In this document: positions 20,134 through 30,697 of the stretch, piece by piece
Layout of the letters: every line of letters begins with the position of its first letter
Position numbering within the stretch: the stretch's first letter is position 1
Source: Sphaerobacter sp.
GTDB taxonomy: Bacteria > Chloroflexota > Chloroflexia > Thermomicrobiales > Thermomicrobiaceae
Assembly: GCA_029961075.1 (NCBI GenBank)
Contig: JASBVL010000004.1
Coordinates: 19,448 to 83,447, forward strand
DNA length: 64,000 bases
Reading direction: 5' to 3'
The notes under the pieces: generated by a model
Databases searched by the model: none
What the model was told of the DNA's origin: nothing
Seen by the model: only the letters and a program-made list of their open reading frames with translations
Position numbers and translations under genes: made by a program

Positions 20134-21683
20134 AGCGGGATGTTCCCATGCTTGCGCGCCGGCACGCTCACCCGCTTGGTCCGGACCGCCCGGAGGGCGC
20201 GGATCAGCCAGGGGCGCGTCTGGCGCGGGGCGATGACGTCGTCCACGTAGCCGCGCGAGGCCACCTGGAAGGGGTTGGCGAACTCCCGCTCGTACTCGGC
20301 GACCAGCTCCCTGCGGCGCGCCTCGGGGTCCGGGGCGGTGGCGATCTCGCGGCGCCGGATCAGGTTGACCGCGGCCTCCGGGCCCATCACCGCGACCTCG
20401 GCCGTGGGCCAGGCGATGTTGAAGTCGGAGCGCAGCGCCTTGGAGCACATGACGACGTAGGCGCCGCCGTAGGCCTTGCGCGTGATGACCGTCAGCTTCG
20501 GCACGGTCGCCTCGCAGTAGGCGTAGAGCAGCTTGGCGCCGTGCCGGATGATGCCGCCGTACTCCTGCTGGGTGCCGGGCAGGAAACCCGGCACGTCGAC
20601 GAAGGTGATCAGCGGGATGTTGAAGGCGTCGCAGAAGCGGACGAAGCGCGCCGCCTTGGCCGAGGCGTCGATGTCGAGCGTCCCGGCCAGCACCTTCGGC
20701 TGGTTGGCGACGACGCCGACCACGTGCCCGTCGAGCCGGGCCAGCCCGATGATGATGTTGCGCGCCCAGTTGGGCTGGACCTCGATGAACTCCCCGTCGT
20801 CGACGATACGCGTGATGACGTCGTGCATGTCGTAGGCCTTGCTGGAGACGGCCGGCACGATGTCGTCCAGCTCGGGGTCCTGCCGGTCCGGGTCGTCCGT
20901 CGGGGGCTGGTACGGAGGGTCTTCGAGGTTGTTCGACGGCAGGTAGGCGAGCAGGTGGCGCACCTGGGCGAACAGGTCCTCCTCGTCCTCGGCGGTGAAG
21001 TGGGCGACGCCGCTGATCGAGGTGTGGGTCAGCGCCCCGCCCAGCTCCTCGTGCGTCACCTCCTCGCCGGTGACCGTCTTGATGACGTCCGGCCCGGTGA
21101 TGAACATCTGGCTGGTGCCCTTGACCATGAAGATGAAGTCGGTCATGGCCGGGGAGTAGACGGCGCCACCGGCGCACGGCCCGGCGATGAGCGAGATCTG
21201 CGGCACGACGCCCGACGCCTGGACGTTGCGGTAGAAGACCTCGCCGTAGCCGGCCAGCCCCTCGACGCCCTCCTGGATGCGGGCCCCGGCCGAGTCGTTG
21301 ATGCCGACGATGGGGCAGCCGATCTTGAGGGCCAGGTCCATGATCTTGACCATCTTCTCGGCGAAGGCCTCGCCCAGGCTGCCGCCGAAGATGGTGAAGT
21401 CCTGCGAGAAGACCGCCACGGTGCGGCCGTCGACGGTGCCGTAGCCGGTCACGACGCCGTCGCCGTAGGGGCGCCGCTGCTCCATGCCGAAGTAGTGGGA
21501 GCGATGCCGCACCATCGCGTCGAGCTCGACGAACGAGCCGGGATCGAGCAGCAGGTCGATGCGCTCGCGCGCGGTCAGCTTGCCGCGGGCGTGCTGCTTC
21601 TCGGCCGCCTCGGCCTCCTGCCGCGCGATCTCGGCGCGCACCTGCTCCAGTCGCTCGCGCACGGCACGCTGTTCGACAGCCAT
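20130..21683 (-). CDS. Acyl-CoA carboxylase beta subunit (carboxyltransferase)
   Basis: This subunit transfers carboxyl from biotin to the acyl-CoA, making methylmalonyl-CoA if propionyl-CoA is the substrate. The 517-residue product has the tandem crotonase-like carboxyltransferase domains, with [42 protein letters not shown], and in the second half [28 protein letters not shown] and [10 protein letters not shown]. The chosen start is ATG at 21683, which begins the family N terminus and follows AGGATGGG. It is first in an operon with the epsilon and alpha genes and is transcribed away from the isomerase fusion gene. Confidence 0.94.
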   Translation of the reverse strand: MAVEQRAVRERLEQVRAEIARQEAEAAEKQHARGKLTARERIDLLLDPGSFVELDAMVRHRSHYFGMEQRRPYGDGVVTGYGTVDGRTVAVFSQDFTIFGGSLGEAFAEKMVKIMDLALKIGCPIVGINDSAGARIQEGVEGLAGYGEVFYRNVQASGVVPQISLIAGPCAGGAVYSPAMTDFIFMVKGTSQMFITGPDVIKTVTGEEVTHEELGGALTHTSISGVAHFTAEDEEDLFAQVRHLLAYLPSNNLEDPPYQPPTDDPDRQDPELDDIVPAVSSKAYDMHDVITRIVDDGEFIEVQPNWARNIIIGLARLDGHVVGVVANQPKVLAGTLDIDASAKAARFVRFCDAFNIPLITFVDVPGFLPGTQQEYGGIIRHGAKLLYAYCEATVPKLTVITRKAYGGAYVVMCSKALRSDFNIAWPTAEVAVMGPEAAVNLIRRREIATAPDPEARRRELVAEYEREFANPFQVASRGYVDDVIAPRQTRPWLIRALRAVRTKRVSVPARKHGNIPL

Positions 21684-22148
21684 GATCCCATCCTGTCCTG
21701 CACCCGGGTGCCGTCCCGCTGCCTGTCCGTCTGTGATTGTACGCGGCAGCCACGCCCCGTGGCGTGGGAACTCTATTTTCGGGGTTCGGGCCATCTTCGC
21801 TGGGCAGCGAAAATGGCGGTTTCCCCGAAAATGGGGGCGTCGGGGCAGGGCGGTGCGGGGAAAGCGCCGGGGGAGATGCACTGGCGGGCACGCCACACCG
21901 TGCTAGAGTAGACGCGTGCGCGATCACGCTCGGCACGGCCAGGTGCGTGGGGACCGGGGCGCCACGCGGCCACTGGGCCGGCACGCAGCTTGCCGGCGCG
22001 TCGCGACGCCGGTGTCCCCAGCGCGCCCAACGGGGCCAGCACGTTGCGATGGTTTCCGCGGAGCACCGGGGCGCGTGCGGCCAAGGGGGACGTGCCTGCC
22101 GATCGATGTCCGCGCCGTGGAATGGCGACACGGAGGAGGGACCACCCC
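21684..22148. other. Divergent intergenic region with two hairpins and a long leader
   Basis: This 465-base region has no gene. It contains a 7-bp palindromic hairpin (21750-21767) and a nested double hairpin (21775-21832), described separately. A weak extended -10-like TGCTAGAGT near 21900 could serve the downstream fusion gene, implying a 5' leader of about 240 bases. That stretch is rich in self-complementary segments, such as GGGGAC near 21949 facing GTCCCC near 22014. I recognise no known riboswitch. Confidence 0.5.
21750..21832. repeat. Nested inverted repeats upstream of the carboxylase operon
   Basis: A 7-bp stem with a 4-base loop lies at 21750-21767 (CCACGCC/GGCGTGG). Next, a perfect 10-bp outer stem pairs 21775-21784 (ATTTTCGGGG) with 21823-21832. 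It encloses an 11-bp stem with one mismatch that pairs 21791-21801 with 21806-21816 around a GGGC loop. The A/T-containing stem stands out from the surrounding GC-rich sequence. It may be an RNA structure, a protein site or a small mobile repeat. Confidence 0.65.
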
Positions 22149-23654
22149 GTGGCTGGAGCGCAGGCGTCCCGGGTGGGGTCAGCGGCCCTACCCGGGCGGA
22201 AGGCCGAGCACCTCCGCATCAACCTCGAAGAGGACGTCGCCGCCAAGGGCGTCACCACCGGGTTCGAGCGCTACCGCTTCGTGCCGGCGGCCCTCCCCGA
22301 GATCGACCTGGCACAGGTCGACACGAGCACGGTCGTCTTCGGGCGCCGGCTGGCGGCGCCCCTGCTCATCTCCTGCATGACCGGCGGGGTGCCGGAGGCC
22401 GAGCGGATCAACCGCACGCTGGCGCAGGCGGCCCAGGAGCTCGGGCTGGCCATCGGGCTGGGCTCCGGCCGGGTGCTGCTGGAGCATCCGGAGGTGTTGC
22501 CGACGTTCCGGGTGCGGCCCGACGCGCCGGACGCGCTCATCTTCGCCAACCTGGGGGCGGTGCAGTTGAACCTCGGGGTCGCGCCGGACCACTGCCGCTG
22601 GCTGGTGGAGCAGCTCGAGGCGGACGCGCTGGTGCTGCACCTCAACGCGCTGCAGGAGGCCCTCCAGCCGGAGGGCGACACCGCCTTCGCCGGCCTGCTC
22701 GACCGGATCGCCGCCCTCTGCGCCGCGCTCGAGGTCCCGGTCATCGTGAAGGAGGTCGGCTGGGGCATCCCGCCGGACACGGTCGCCCGGCTGTTTGCGG
22801 CGGGCGTGGCCGCGGTGGACGTGGCCGGCGCCGGGGGCACCTCGTGGAGCGAGGTCGAGCGGCACCGGATGGACAGCGAGGTGCGCCGCCGGGTGGCGGC
22901 GGCCTTCGTGGACTGGGGCATCCCGACGGCGGAGGCGCTGCTGGGCGCCCGGCAGGTGGCGCCGGACCGGCTCATCTTCGCCAGCGGCGGCATCCGCGGC
23001 GGGATGGACGTGGCCAAGGCGCTGGCGCTGGGCGCCGACCTGGTCGGCATGGCCGGGCCGTTCCTGCGCGCCGCCGCCCAGGGCGCCGCGGCCGTGCGGG
23101 ACCTGGCGGCCGAGTTGATCGAGACGCTGCGGATCACGATGTTCTGCCTCGGCGCGCCGACGCTGGGGCACCTGCGCGGGACGCCCCGCCTCGTGCCCAC
23201 CGACCCCGCCGCGCTCCGCATCGTGACCGAGGACCTGGTCTTCCGCACCGACGGCCCCGGGGCGTTCATCGATATCACCGGCGCGGTGGCCGGGGTGGTA
23301 GAGCACGCCGGCCTGCGCGACGGCAGCGTCCAGATCTACTCCCACCACACGACGGCGGCGATCCGGATCAACGAGCACGAGCCGCTGCTGCTGGACGACT
23401 TTCAGCACCTGCTGGAGCGTCTCGCCCCGGGCGACGGGGCGTACGCGCATGACGACCTGGCGCGCCGCGACGGGGTCGGCCCGGAGGAGCCGCGCAACGG
23501 GCACGCACACTGCCGGCACCTGCTGCTCGGCTCGAGCGAGAGCGTGCCGCTGGCCGGCGGGCAGCTCCGGCTCGGCCCGTGGCAGCGCGTGTTCCTGATC
23601 GAGCTCGACGCCGCGCGCGAGCGGCGGGTCACGGTGCAGGTGGTGGGGCGGTAG
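22149..23654 (+). CDS. fni: Type 2 isopentenyl-diphosphate isomerase fused to YjbQ/UPF0047 domain
   Basis: Residues 1 to about 350 form an FMN-dependent isopentenyl-diphosphate isomerase (Fni/IDI-2), which interconverts IPP and DMAPP. Evidence is GRKAEHLRI at the N terminus, ISCMTGG, NLGAVQLN, HLNALQE, VIVKEVGWG, DVAGAGGTSW and FASGGIRGGMDVAKALALGA. From about residue 356 the frame continues into a complete YjbQ/UPF0047 domain: FIDITGAV, SHHTTAAIRINE, the NGHAHCRHLLLGSS histidine motif, and LGPWQRVFLIELD. Standalone YjbQ proteins are about 135-140 residues and some have thiamin-phosphate synthase activity. GTG at 22149 has GGAGGAGGG eight bases upstream, and ATG at 22122 is an alternative. 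No stop or frameshift separates the domains. Confidence 0.92.
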   Translation: MAGAQASRVGSAALPGRKAEHLRINLEEDVAAKGVTTGFERYRFVPAALPEIDLAQVDTSTVVFGRRLAAPLLISCMTGGVPEAERINRTLAQAAQELGLAIGLGSGRVLLEHPEVLPTFRVRPDAPDALIFANLGAVQLNLGVAPDHCRWLVEQLEADALVLHLNALQEALQPEGDTAFAGLLDRIAALCAALEVPVIVKEVGWGIPPDTVARLFAAGVAAVDVAGAGGTSWSEVERHRMDSEVRRRVAAAFVDWGIPTAEALLGARQVAPDRLIFASGGIRGGMDVAKALALGADLVGMAGPFLRAAAQGAAAVRDLAAELIETLRITMFCLGAPTLGHLRGTPRLVPTDPAALRIVTEDLVFRTDGPGAFIDITGAVAGVVEHAGLRDGSVQIYSHHTTAAIRINEHEPLLLDDFQHLLERLAPGDGAYAHDDLARRDGVGPEEPRNGHAHCRHLLLGSSESVPLAGGQLRLGPWQRVFLIELDAARERRVTVQVVGR

Positions 23655-23673
23655 CGGCGGCGGCCGCCCGGCT

Positions 23674-25245
<1,572 letters not shown>

Positions 25246-25273
25246 CAGACGCTCCTCTGAGTTAGATGTCAGA

Positions 25274-25420
25274 CGTGATGCGTGGTGCGTATTGCGTATC
25301 GCGTATTCCGTGTTCCGTGGTACGTGCTTCGTGTTCCATGTTCCGTGGTGCGTCTTCTCCCCGCTCCCCGAATTGGCAGCGGGGAGAAGACGCACCACGG
25401 AACACGCACCACGCATCACG
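25274..25420. repeat. Long palindromic element between mutB and the epimerase gene
   Basis: A perfect 25-bp inverted repeat pairs 25341-25365 with 25378-25402 around a 12-base loop. It is nested in an outer perfect 16-bp pair, 25274-25289 with 25405-25420. The unpaired left side (25290-25340) is made of degenerate repeats of CGTATTCCGT/GTTCCGTG type. The composition differs from both neighbours. Such elements are typically dispersed non-autonomous repeats. Here it would separate the two minus-strand methylmalonyl-CoA genes and could terminate or process the transcript. Confidence 0.85.
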
Positions 25421-25456
25421 GGCGACGCCTGACGGATGGCGCACCCCGCCCCCGCC

Positions 25457-25876
25457 TCACGCCTCGACCTCGACCAGCTCCACCAGCACGCCACCGCAGG
25501 AGCGGGGGTGGAGGAAGGCGACTCGCCAGTCATGGATGCCCCGCCGGGGGTGCGCGTCGATGAGCTCGAACCCGGCCGCGGCCAGCCGACGGAGCACGTC
25601 GTCGAGGGCGGGCACGCCGTACGCCACGTGATGCAGCCCCTCGCCCCGCGCCTCCAGAAAGCGTGCCACACCGGTGTCGGGAACCGTCGGGGTGAGGAGC
25701 TCGACGTACCCGGCCCCGGCGTGGAACGAGGCGATCCGCACGCCCTGATCGGGAACGTCGCCGAGCGCGGGCTCGCCGAAGCCCAGCGCGCGGTAGCGCG
25801 CCACCGCGGCCTCCAGGTCGCGCACGACGATGCCGACGTGGTGGAGGGCGGGGTGGCCGAGTGCCGCGGCGAACAT
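25457..25876 (-). CDS. mce: Methylmalonyl-CoA epimerase
   Basis: This VOC-fold metalloenzyme interconverts (S)- and (R)-methylmalonyl-CoA, bridging carboxylase and mutase. The 139-residue protein has the pattern [23 protein letters not shown] at the N terminus and [10 protein letters not shown] in the second half, whose histidines are likely metal ligands. It closes with [11 protein letters not shown] supplying a Glu ligand. Length matches the family. It begins 6 bases after minE, so it is probably the last gene of the mreD-mrdA-minCDE transcription unit. Its metabolic partner mutB lies just beyond a large hairpin. Confidence 0.9.
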   Translation of the reverse strand: MFAAALGHPALHHVGIVVRDLEAAVARYRALGFGEPALGDVPDQGVRIASFHAGAGYVELLTPTVPDTGVARFLEARGEGLHHVAYGVPALDDVLRRLAAAGFELIDAHPRRGIHDWRVAFLHPRSCGGVLVELVEVEA

Positions 25877-25882
25877 CGCGCC

Positions 25883-26170
25883 CTACCGTCGCTGGGTGAC
25901 GCCGGAGCGCCGCACCGGCACGTTGGCCGTCAGGCTCTCGCCGCGCTCCTCGCGCGTGATGTTGATCTGGAGGCGCTCGGCGTCGACATCGAGGTGCCGC
26001 GACAGGATGCGGATGATGTCCTGGCGGATGGCCTCCATCGCCTCCGGCGTGAGCTTGATATGGTCCTGGACCAGGACCTCGACGAGCCGCTGCTTGGCGA
26101 CGCTGGCGCTGGCGGGCCGGGCCGGCTGCACCGCCTGCCGCCGACCGAACAGGGCGTCGAACAGGCCCAT
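25883..26170 (-). CDS. minE: Cell division topological specificity factor MinE
   Basis: MinE displaces MinD from the membrane and drives MinCD oscillation or positioning. The 95-residue protein has a [10 protein letters not shown] membrane-targeting N terminus, the [14 protein letters not shown] anti-MinCD segment, and the dimerisation domain ending with [10 protein letters not shown]. The minD stop TAG is immediately followed by the minE ATG, so the genes are tightly coupled. Length fits the family. Confidence 0.95.
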   Translation of the reverse strand: MGLFDALFGRRQAVQPARPASASVAKQRLVEVLVQDHIKLTPEAMEAIRQDIIRILSRHLDVDAERLQINITREERGESLTANVPVRRSGVTQRR

Positions 26171-27031
26171 CTAGTCCCCTCCTCCCCGAACGGCAACACC
26201 GCCCTGATTGCCCCCCAAGCCGAGCGCCCGGAGGAAGCGGCGGAAGGCGCCGTCCGGCTCCTCCAGCGTCATGAAGGGCACGTCCTGACCGACCAGGCGC
26301 GCGGCGATGTTCCGGAACGCCTGCCCCGCGCGGGAGCGCGGGTCGAGCGCGGCCGGCTCACCCCGGTTGGTCGAGGTGACGATGGTCTCATCGTCGGGCA
26401 CGATCCCCAGCAGCGGGATCGAGAGGATGTCGCCGACATCCTCGACGCTCATCATGTCGCCGCGCCGAACCATGGCCGGGTTCAAGCGGTTGACGATGAG
26501 CCGCGGCGTGGGCAGCTCGGCGGCCTCGACCAGGCCCACGATCCGGTCGGCGTCGCGGACGGATGACACCTCCGGGTTGGTGACGACGACGACCTCGTCG
26601 GCGCCGGCGATGGAGTTGCGGAAGCCCTGCTCGATCCCGGCGGGAGAGTCGATCAGGGTGAAGTCGAACTGCCGGCGCAGCTCCTCGCACAGGGCCTTCA
26701 TCTGCTGGGGCGAGACCGCTTCCTTCTCGCGGGTCTGCGCCGCCGGGATGAGATGCAGGCCGTTGAGCCGCTTGTCCCGAATCATGGCCTGCCGCAGCCG
26801 GCAGGTGCCCTCGACGACGTCGACCAGATCATAGACGATGCGGTTCTCCAACCCCAGCACGATATCGAGGTTGCGCAGGCCGATATCGGCATCGACGAGC
26901 ACCACGGACTTGCCCAGGGCCGCCAGCGCCGCGCCGACGTTGGCCGTCGTGGTGGTCTTGCCGACCCCGCCCTTCCCCGACGTGAACGTGATGACCCGTC
27001 CGAGGGTGGTGTGCTGCTGTTCCTCTCCCAT
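26171..27031 (-). CDS. minD: Septum site-determining ATPase MinD
   Basis: MinD is the membrane-associated deviant Walker ATPase that recruits MinC. The 286-residue product has GKGGVGKTTT (residues 19-28) with the signature Lys, DADIGLRNLD (switch I), and LIDSPAGIEQGF (switch II/Walker B). It ends GGD, and a classical C-terminal amphipathic targeting helix is not obvious; the segment RRFLRALGLG about 20 residues before the end may serve instead. The chosen start ATG at 27031 follows GAGGTGGGG. The frame is open upstream but unrelated. It lies between minC (74-base gap) and minE (no gap). Confidence 0.96.
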   Translation of the reverse strand: MGEEQQHTTLGRVITFTSGKGGVGKTTTTANVGAALAALGKSVVLVDADIGLRNLDIVLGLENRIVYDLVDVVEGTCRLRQAMIRDKRLNGLHLIPAAQTREKEAVSPQQMKALCEELRRQFDFTLIDSPAGIEQGFRNSIAGADEVVVVTNPEVSSVRDADRIVGLVEAAELPTPRLIVNRLNPAMVRRGDMMSVEDVGDILSIPLLGIVPDDETIVTSTNRGEPAALDPRSRAGQAFRNIAARLVGQDVPFMTLEEPDGAFRRFLRALGLGGNQGGVAVRGGGD

Positions 27032-27105
27032 GTATCCCCACCTCTTCGCCGGCCGATCGGCGCGGGGGAGGCGCGGGCCTGCCCGCCCTTCACCTCCGGC
27101 CGCGA

Positions 27106-27825
27106 TCAACGACTCAGGCGCCGATCGGCCCGCCACGATTCGACGACGATCTCCCCATCCTGGACCCGCGCGAGCAGCGGCCCGGCGGCCGGTGCCGCGC
27201 GCTCGTCCGGGGGGCGGGCAAAGATGCGGCCGATCCGCAACTGCGTCGGCATCAGCCGGAGGGCGCAGATGATGGCGCCGTGGTCGCCCTCGATCCCGGC
27301 GTGGACCGTGCCGCGGATCGCCCCCCAGACGACCACATCCCCGGCAGCATACACTTCGGCACCGGCGTTGACGTCACCCAAGATGACCACGTCCCCGTCG
27401 CTGTGCACCGAGGCGCCCGAGCGGAGGGTGCGGCGCACGTAGCGCGCCGTGCGGTCGCCCTCGGCGGCGGGCGGGGGATCCTGCTCCCGCCCGTCGCCGC
27501 GGCTGACGAGCCGCAGCGGGTGGTAGCCCCAGCTATGCAGCAACTCCCGGTACTCGGGGACACTCGCCGTCACGGTGCGCAGGGTGATGCCGCGCTCGTT
27601 CAGCAGGGCGCGCAGCGCGACGATCTCCTCGACGTTGGGCATGCGCGTGCCGAAGTCGAGCACGACCTCGGCCTGGCGAAAGAACTCGCCCCCACTGTCG
27701 ATGCGCCCGCGCACCTGGCCGAGCAGGACCGGCAGCGGCACATCGGGTGGGAGTTGGAGGACCAGACCGTCCTGGGTGCCGCGCACCCGGACCTGTCCCG
27801 GCTCGCTGCGGTGCAGCTCCGCCAT
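27106..27825 (-). CDS. minC: Septum site-determining protein MinC
   Basis: MinC blocks FtsZ polymerisation away from midcell. The 239-residue product has an N-terminal domain (about 1-105) with weak similarity typical of MinC. A beta-helical C-terminal domain follows, starting with RTLRSGASVHSDGDVVILGDVNAGAEVYAAGDVVVWG, and it ends near residue 195; the LMPTQLRIG pattern is the conserved MinD-binding face. ATG at 27825 has AAGGAG nine bases upstream; a GTG at 27846 is less likely. It begins the minCDE set, 66 bases after mrdA. Confidence 0.93.
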   Translation of the reverse strand: MAELHRSEPGQVRVRGTQDGLVLQLPPDVPLPVLLGQVRGRIDSGGEFFRQAEVVLDFGTRMPNVEEIVALRALLNERGITLRTVTASVPEYRELLHSWGYHPLRLVSRGDGREQDPPPAAEGDRTARYVRRTLRSGASVHSDGDVVILGDVNAGAEVYAAGDVVVWGAIRGTVHAGIEGDHGAIICALRLMPTQLRIGRIFARPPDERAAPAAGPLLARVQDGEIVVESWRADRRLSR

Positions 27826-27891
27826 CGGACCCGCTCCTTCCGACACACTCGCGCGCGGCGCTACTGGTGCTCGGCGCTCCGCGCGCCTCCG

Positions 27892-30150
27892 TCAGGCCGC
27901 CTCGGACGTCTGCGGCGTCTTCCCGAAATAGGCCGCCAGCACCGCATCGGCCACGGGGGTCGACCAGACCGCCCCCTCGCCGCCCGCGGGGATCAGCACG
28001 ACCACCACGATCTCCGGGTTATCGTACGGCGCGAAGGCGGTGAACCAGGCGTGGGACTGGGTGTACCGCCCGTCGACCGCCACGCCGTACTCGGCGGTTC
28101 CGGTCTTGCCGGCGATCGGGATGTCGTCGCCCGTGCGGACGAACTTGCCGTAGGCCGTGCCCATGCGGTCCGTGACGGTGCGCCGCATGCCGCGCCGGAC
28201 CGTCTCGATGTGCTCGGGCGGGACGTTGAGCCGATGCACCACCTCCGGCTCGAAGCGCTGGATGACGTTCCCCGCCCCGTCGGTGATCGCCTGGACCAGG
28301 CGCGGCCGATAGTAGGTCCCGCCGTTGGCGATGGCCGCGATCCCACAGGCCAACTGCAGCGGCGTGACCGCGAGGTGCCCCTGACCGATGGAGACGTTGA
28401 TAGTATCGCCGACGGACCAGTATTCATGCAAAGGCGACTGGAAGAGCCACTTCGGCGTGGGCACGAGCCCGGACGCCTCGCCGGCCAGCTCGATCCCGGT
28501 CGGCCGCCCCAGGTTGAACTCCTTGGTCAGGGCCTCGTGGATCCGCTCGATGCCCAGGCCGTGGAAGAAGTGCGGCTCCGGGTCGCCGGGATTGTAGTAG
28601 TGCAGGGGCAGGTCGAAACCGGCGCCCTGCTGGTGCGGCGCGCCGACGTTGTAGAAGTAGACGTCGCACGACACGGCGATGGCCTCCTCCGCCGCCACCC
28701 AGCCGTGCCCGCCCCGCTGCCAGCAGTAATAGTACTGGCCGCCGTCCTCGTCGCCGACGACCGGCACGCGGATGCGCCCGACGCAGCGGAACTCGTCGTG
28801 GGGCGTGACGACGCCGTCTGCCAAGCCGATGCAGGCCATCAGCGGCTTGATGGTGGACCCGGGCGGGAACTCGCCGCTGATGGCGAAGTTGGTGAGCGGC
28901 TTGAACGGGTCGTTGAGGTAGGCGTCGTACTGCTCCTGGGAGATGCCGTCGACGAAGAGCTGGTTGTCGAAGGTCGGCCAGCTCACCAGCGCCAGGACCG
29001 CCCCGGAGCGGGGGTCGAGCGCGACGACCACGCCGCTGCCGACCGGATCCCGCCCCTCCTTCTGGGCGGCCGCATTGGCGGCGGCGATGCCCTCGCGCAG
29101 CGCCTGGGTCACCGCCCGCTGCAAGTCGCGATCGATGGTGAGCACGACCGTGTAGCCCGGGATCGGCTCCCGGCGGAGCGAGGCCAGCTCACCGACCCGC
29201 ACCCCGTGGGCATCCACCTGCGTCCAGCGCAGGCCATGCCGCCCGCGCAGCACCGACTCCATGTACTGCTCGATGCCGCCGCGGCCAACCCAATCGTCGA
29301 GGAGGTACTCGCTGGCCTCGCCCCCGGCCGCCTCGTACTCCTCGCGGGTGATCGGGCCCACGTAGCCGAGGATGTGGGAGAACTCGGGCCCGGCCGGGTA
29401 GCGCCGCACCAGGGTCGTGTCGCTCACCTCGACGCCCCGGAGGTAGAGGCGGTTGCTCTCGATGGCCAGCGCCACCTCCCGAGCGACATCCTGCTTGAGC
29501 GGCACCGGACGCGGGGCGCCGGGGTTGGCCTCGAGCGTGTACCGCACGCGATCCATGACGTGGACGCCCGGCAGCCGCTTCACATCCTCCCGCAGGCGCG
29601 CCGCCTCCTCCGGCGGCAGATCCTCACGGACGACGACGAGATCGCCCTCCTGCCCGCCGCCGCGGAGGATGGTGCCGATGAGCCGACCGGGGTCGGCCGC
29701 GATCAGGGCGGCCAGCTCGCGCAGCACGTACTCCTCGGACCCCTCCGGCAGGGCCGAGCGCCGCACGACGAGCAGGTCGCGCAGGTCGAGCAGCCGGATC
29801 AACTGCTCGGTGATCGCGGCGGCCTGGGCGGGGTCGTCGGGGAAGCGGGCGGGCACGATCGAGACGGTCCAACTGATGCGGTTCTCGGCCAGGATGTTCC
29901 CATTGCGGTCGACGATCAGGCCGCGCGGGGCCCGGATCGGCTCGACGCTGAACTGGCTGGCGGTGGCCGCTAGCTTGTACTGAGCGGCGTCGACGATCTG
30001 CATCTTCCAGAGCTTGGCCGCCAGCGCGCCGAAGCCGGCGAGGACGAGGCTCTTGAGCAGGAATGCCCGCCGCGTCAGGAAGACCGCGTCGGCCGGCCGG
30101 GCAGCGTCGCCGCGGCGGCGCTTCCGGTCGGCGACGCGGACCAGCTCCAT
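27892..30150 (-). CDS. mrdA: Elongation-type penicillin-binding protein 2 (MrdA)
   Basis: This is the class B PBP for sidewall peptidoglycan synthesis with RodA. The protein is about 752 residues. It has a basic N terminus, one membrane helix (about 30-50), a dimerisation domain starting APRGLIVDRNGNILAEN, and a transpeptidase domain with PPGSTIKPL (catalytic Ser), SCDVYFYN and AGKTGTAEYG. The WVGRGGIEQYMESVLRG stretch is typical of PBP2. ATG at 30150 is chosen; an in-frame GTG at 30171, which would overlap mreD by 17 bases, is an alternative. It follows mreD, and rodA is not adjacent. Confidence 0.94.
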   Translation of the reverse strand: MELVRVADRKRRRGDAARPADAVFLTRRAFLLKSLVLAGFGALAAKLWKMQIVDAAQYKLAATASQFSVEPIRAPRGLIVDRNGNILAENRISWTVSIVPARFPDDPAQAAAITEQLIRLLDLRDLLVVRRSALPEGSEEYVLRELAALIAADPGRLIGTILRGGGQEGDLVVVREDLPPEEAARLREDVKRLPGVHVMDRVRYTLEANPGAPRPVPLKQDVAREVALAIESNRLYLRGVEVSDTTLVRRYPAGPEFSHILGYVGPITREEYEAAGGEASEYLLDDWVGRGGIEQYMESVLRGRHGLRWTQVDAHGVRVGELASLRREPIPGYTVVLTIDRDLQRAVTQALREGIAAANAAAQKEGRDPVGSGVVVALDPRSGAVLALVSWPTFDNQLFVDGISQEQYDAYLNDPFKPLTNFAISGEFPPGSTIKPLMACIGLADGVVTPHDEFRCVGRIRVPVVGDEDGGQYYYCWQRGGHGWVAAEEAIAVSCDVYFYNVGAPHQQGAGFDLPLHYYNPGDPEPHFFHGLGIERIHEALTKEFNLGRPTGIELAGEASGLVPTPKWLFQSPLHEYWSVGDTINVSIGQGHLAVTPLQLACGIAAIANGGTYYRPRLVQAITDGAGNVIQRFEPEVVHRLNVPPEHIETVRRGMRRTVTDRMGTAYGKFVRTGDDIPIAGKTGTAEYGVAVDGRYTQSHAWFTAFAPYDNPEIVVVVLIPAGGEGAVWSTPVADAVLAAYFGKTPQTSEAA

Positions 30151-30154
30151 GCGC

Positions 30155-30697
30155 TCATGCCTGCGCCGCACGCCCCACCCCCATGCGGTCCAACAGCACG
30201 ACCACGAGGTACAGCGGCGGTACGACCACGACGTTGAGCAGGGCCGTCAGCAGCGCCAGACGGACGCTCACGAGGAGCGGATAGCTCGTGCCGGCGAGGA
30301 GCGCCACCACCAGCGACACGAGCTGATGGGCCAGCGTCGCGGCCACCACCGCCACCAGGGGGATGATCAGGCCGCTGTGGAACAGGCGCCGCCGCGCCAG
30401 CCCGCCGATCAGGGCGACCGGCACGAGCGCCAGGCCCGAGGACCCGAGCGGGTTGAGGGTCAACAGGTCGAGCAGCAGCCCGAGCGGGAAGACCCAGAGC
30501 AGGCCCTCGGGCGCACCGCGAAGACCGCTCCACACCAGGACGAGGACGAGGATGAGATTCGGGCCAATCCCCAGCACGTTGATCGCGGGGAAGACCGTCG
30601 TCTGCGCGTATGCCATGCTGGTGAGGACTAGCGCAAAGAAGAGGCGTGTCACCCTCGCCGCGTCGCCCTGCTCGTCATCGGAAACGGACCGCCGCAC
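30155..30697 (-). CDS. mreD: Rod shape-determining protein MreD
   Basis: This integral membrane protein of the elongasome is 180 residues with about five helices. The NVLGIGPNLILVLVLVWSGLRG and FPLGLLLDLLTLNPLGSSGL segments have the MreD character (Pro-Asn after helix two; Gly-Leu-Leu-Asp). GTG at 30697 is the likely start but lacks a clear ribosome site. GTG at 30652, preceded by GCGAGG, is an alternative. It is followed directly by mrdA. The usual upstream mreB and mreC are absent, since the plus-strand side is occupied by an unrelated gene. Confidence 0.87.
   Translation of the reverse strand: MRRSVSDDEQGDAARVTRLFFALVLTSMAYAQTTVFPAINVLGIGPNLILVLVLVWSGLRGAPEGLLWVFPLGLLLDLLTLNPLGSSGLALVPVALIGGLARRRLFHSGLIIPLVAVVAATLAHQLVSLVVALLAGTSYPLLVSVRLALLTALLNVVVVPPLYLVVVLLDRMGVGRAAQA

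Noticed and set aside
20130..22131. A 743-codon frame covering the epsilon subunit and upstream sequence as one protein
   Set aside because: Only the final 77 codons (19900-20133) resemble a protein family; the rest is the wrong frame of the carboxylase beta gene.
25290..25345. CRISPR-like or tandem repeat array
   Set aside because: The CGTATTCCGTG-type units are short, degenerate and without spacers, and belong to the left arm of a palindromic element.
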